From Mycoplasmatota bacterium (GTDB lineage: Bacteria; Bacillota_I; Bacilli_A; RF39; UBA660), in contig JAAZDL010000086.1 of the NCBI GenBank assembly GCA_012512795.1, positions 1 through 5,566 of the forward strand: a stretch of 5,566 nt of DNA, written 5' to 3'. The position numbers and the translations under genes were made by a program. Shown here one piece after another: positions 5,410-5,566 of the stretch; position 1 is the first letter of the stretch; the number at the start of each line of letters is the position of its first letter. The notes under the pieces are model-generated. The model was not told the DNA's origin. It saw only the letters and a program-made list of their open reading frames with translations, and searched no databases.

Positions 5410-5566
5410 TTAGTTAGAATATGTTATTTTAACTTTTCTTCTTCTTTTTTTCTTTTTAAGAAACAAAATAACTATAGTTAATGCAATAATTATTAATAAA
5501 ACATATATCTTATTTATCCATAAATATTTTAGTAAACTAAATGATAACGTAGCATTGTAAACTAAA
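5410..5566 (-). CDS. C-terminal tail of an unidentified membrane protein (partial)
   Basis: The reverse complement from 5565 is open for 51 codons and ends at TAA (5412-5410). The peptide has a polar start, then a hydrophobic segment of about 18 residues (YVLLIIIALTIVILFL), then a strongly basic tail KKKKRRRK and a short polar end. This is the pattern of a C-terminal membrane anchor with a cytoplasmic basic tail, so most of the protein would lie outside the membrane or upstream. I do not recognise the family; a cell-wall enzyme or other surface protein with a C-terminal anchor is possible but unproven. The upstream part is beyond the window. It stops 11 bases before the -35 of rny, and no terminator hairpin separates the two, so some read-through into rny is possible. 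Confidence 0.7.
   Translation of the reverse strand, partial: LVYNATLSFSLLKYLWINKIYVLLIIIALTIVILFLKKKKRRRKVKITYSN

Noticed and set aside
5431..5460. Long pyrimidine-rich run that looks like a terminator T-tract or special motif
   Set aside because: It is explained by Lys/Arg codons (AAA, AGA) of the basic tail in the minus-strand partial protein, and no hairpin stands before it.
1..5566. CRISPR array, insertion sequence, tRNA/rRNA genes, attachment sites or phage defence genes
   Set aside because: I saw no spaced direct repeats, transposase motifs, terminal inverted repeats, tRNA-like cloverleaf or rRNA sequence on either strand by eye. All long frames are accounted for by chromosomal gene families.

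Overview
The window is very AT-rich double-stranded bacterial DNA. It has strong Shine-Dalgarno sites of the AAGGAG/GGAGG type, standard stop codons, an RNase Y gene and a FemABX-type peptidoglycan gene. This points to a low-GC Gram-positive lineage (Bacillota, possibly one of the uncultured AT-rich Bacilli or Mycoplasmatota-like gut lineages). The Fem gene argues for a cell with a walled, cross-bridged peptidoglycan rather than a wall-less mollicute. The taxon is an inference from gene types and composition only.

Layout: positions 1-117 (minus) hold the N-terminus of enolase, starting at GTG and cut by the window edge. An 88-base intergenic region carries two divergent extended -10 promoters that interlock: one for enolase, one for the plus-strand FemABX gene (206-1465). 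The Fem gene meets a minus-strand operon tail to tail over one perfect 12-bp hairpin (1455-1483) that contains the Fem stop codon and part of the opposing stop codon. The minus-strand genes, in transcription order from the right edge, are: the C-terminal tail of an unidentified membrane protein (5566-5410); rny, encoding RNase Y (5320-3767), with its own near-consensus promoter and a small hairpin at the predicted mRNA 5' end; an SDR-family oxidoreductase (3705-2956); an 84-residue thioredoxin-like protein with CPSC (2932-2678); and a secreted-thioredoxin/CcdA-DsbD-like membrane fusion (2681-1482). A terminator built from the last codons of rny separates it from the last three genes, which have their own promoter and look like one operon.

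How the genes work together: the two thioredoxin-fold genes overlap by 4 bases (ATGA). Together they have the parts of a complete thiol-disulfide relay: a cytoplasmic CPSC protein, a six-helix membrane carrier with two intramembrane cysteines, and an extracytoplasmic CPHC domain. The SDR gene is co-transcribed upstream with no obvious mechanistic link. Enolase and RNase Y are housekeeping functions; in other Firmicutes the two proteins have been reported to associate in degradosome-like assemblies, but here they are not in one operon.

Most of the window is ordinary chromosome. I see no mobile element, CRISPR array, tRNA, rRNA or riboswitch, and no gene-free stretch longer than 90 bases. The most interesting points are the compact redox relay, the interlocked divergent promoters and the two terminators folded into coding ends. 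None of them is clear evidence for an undescribed system.
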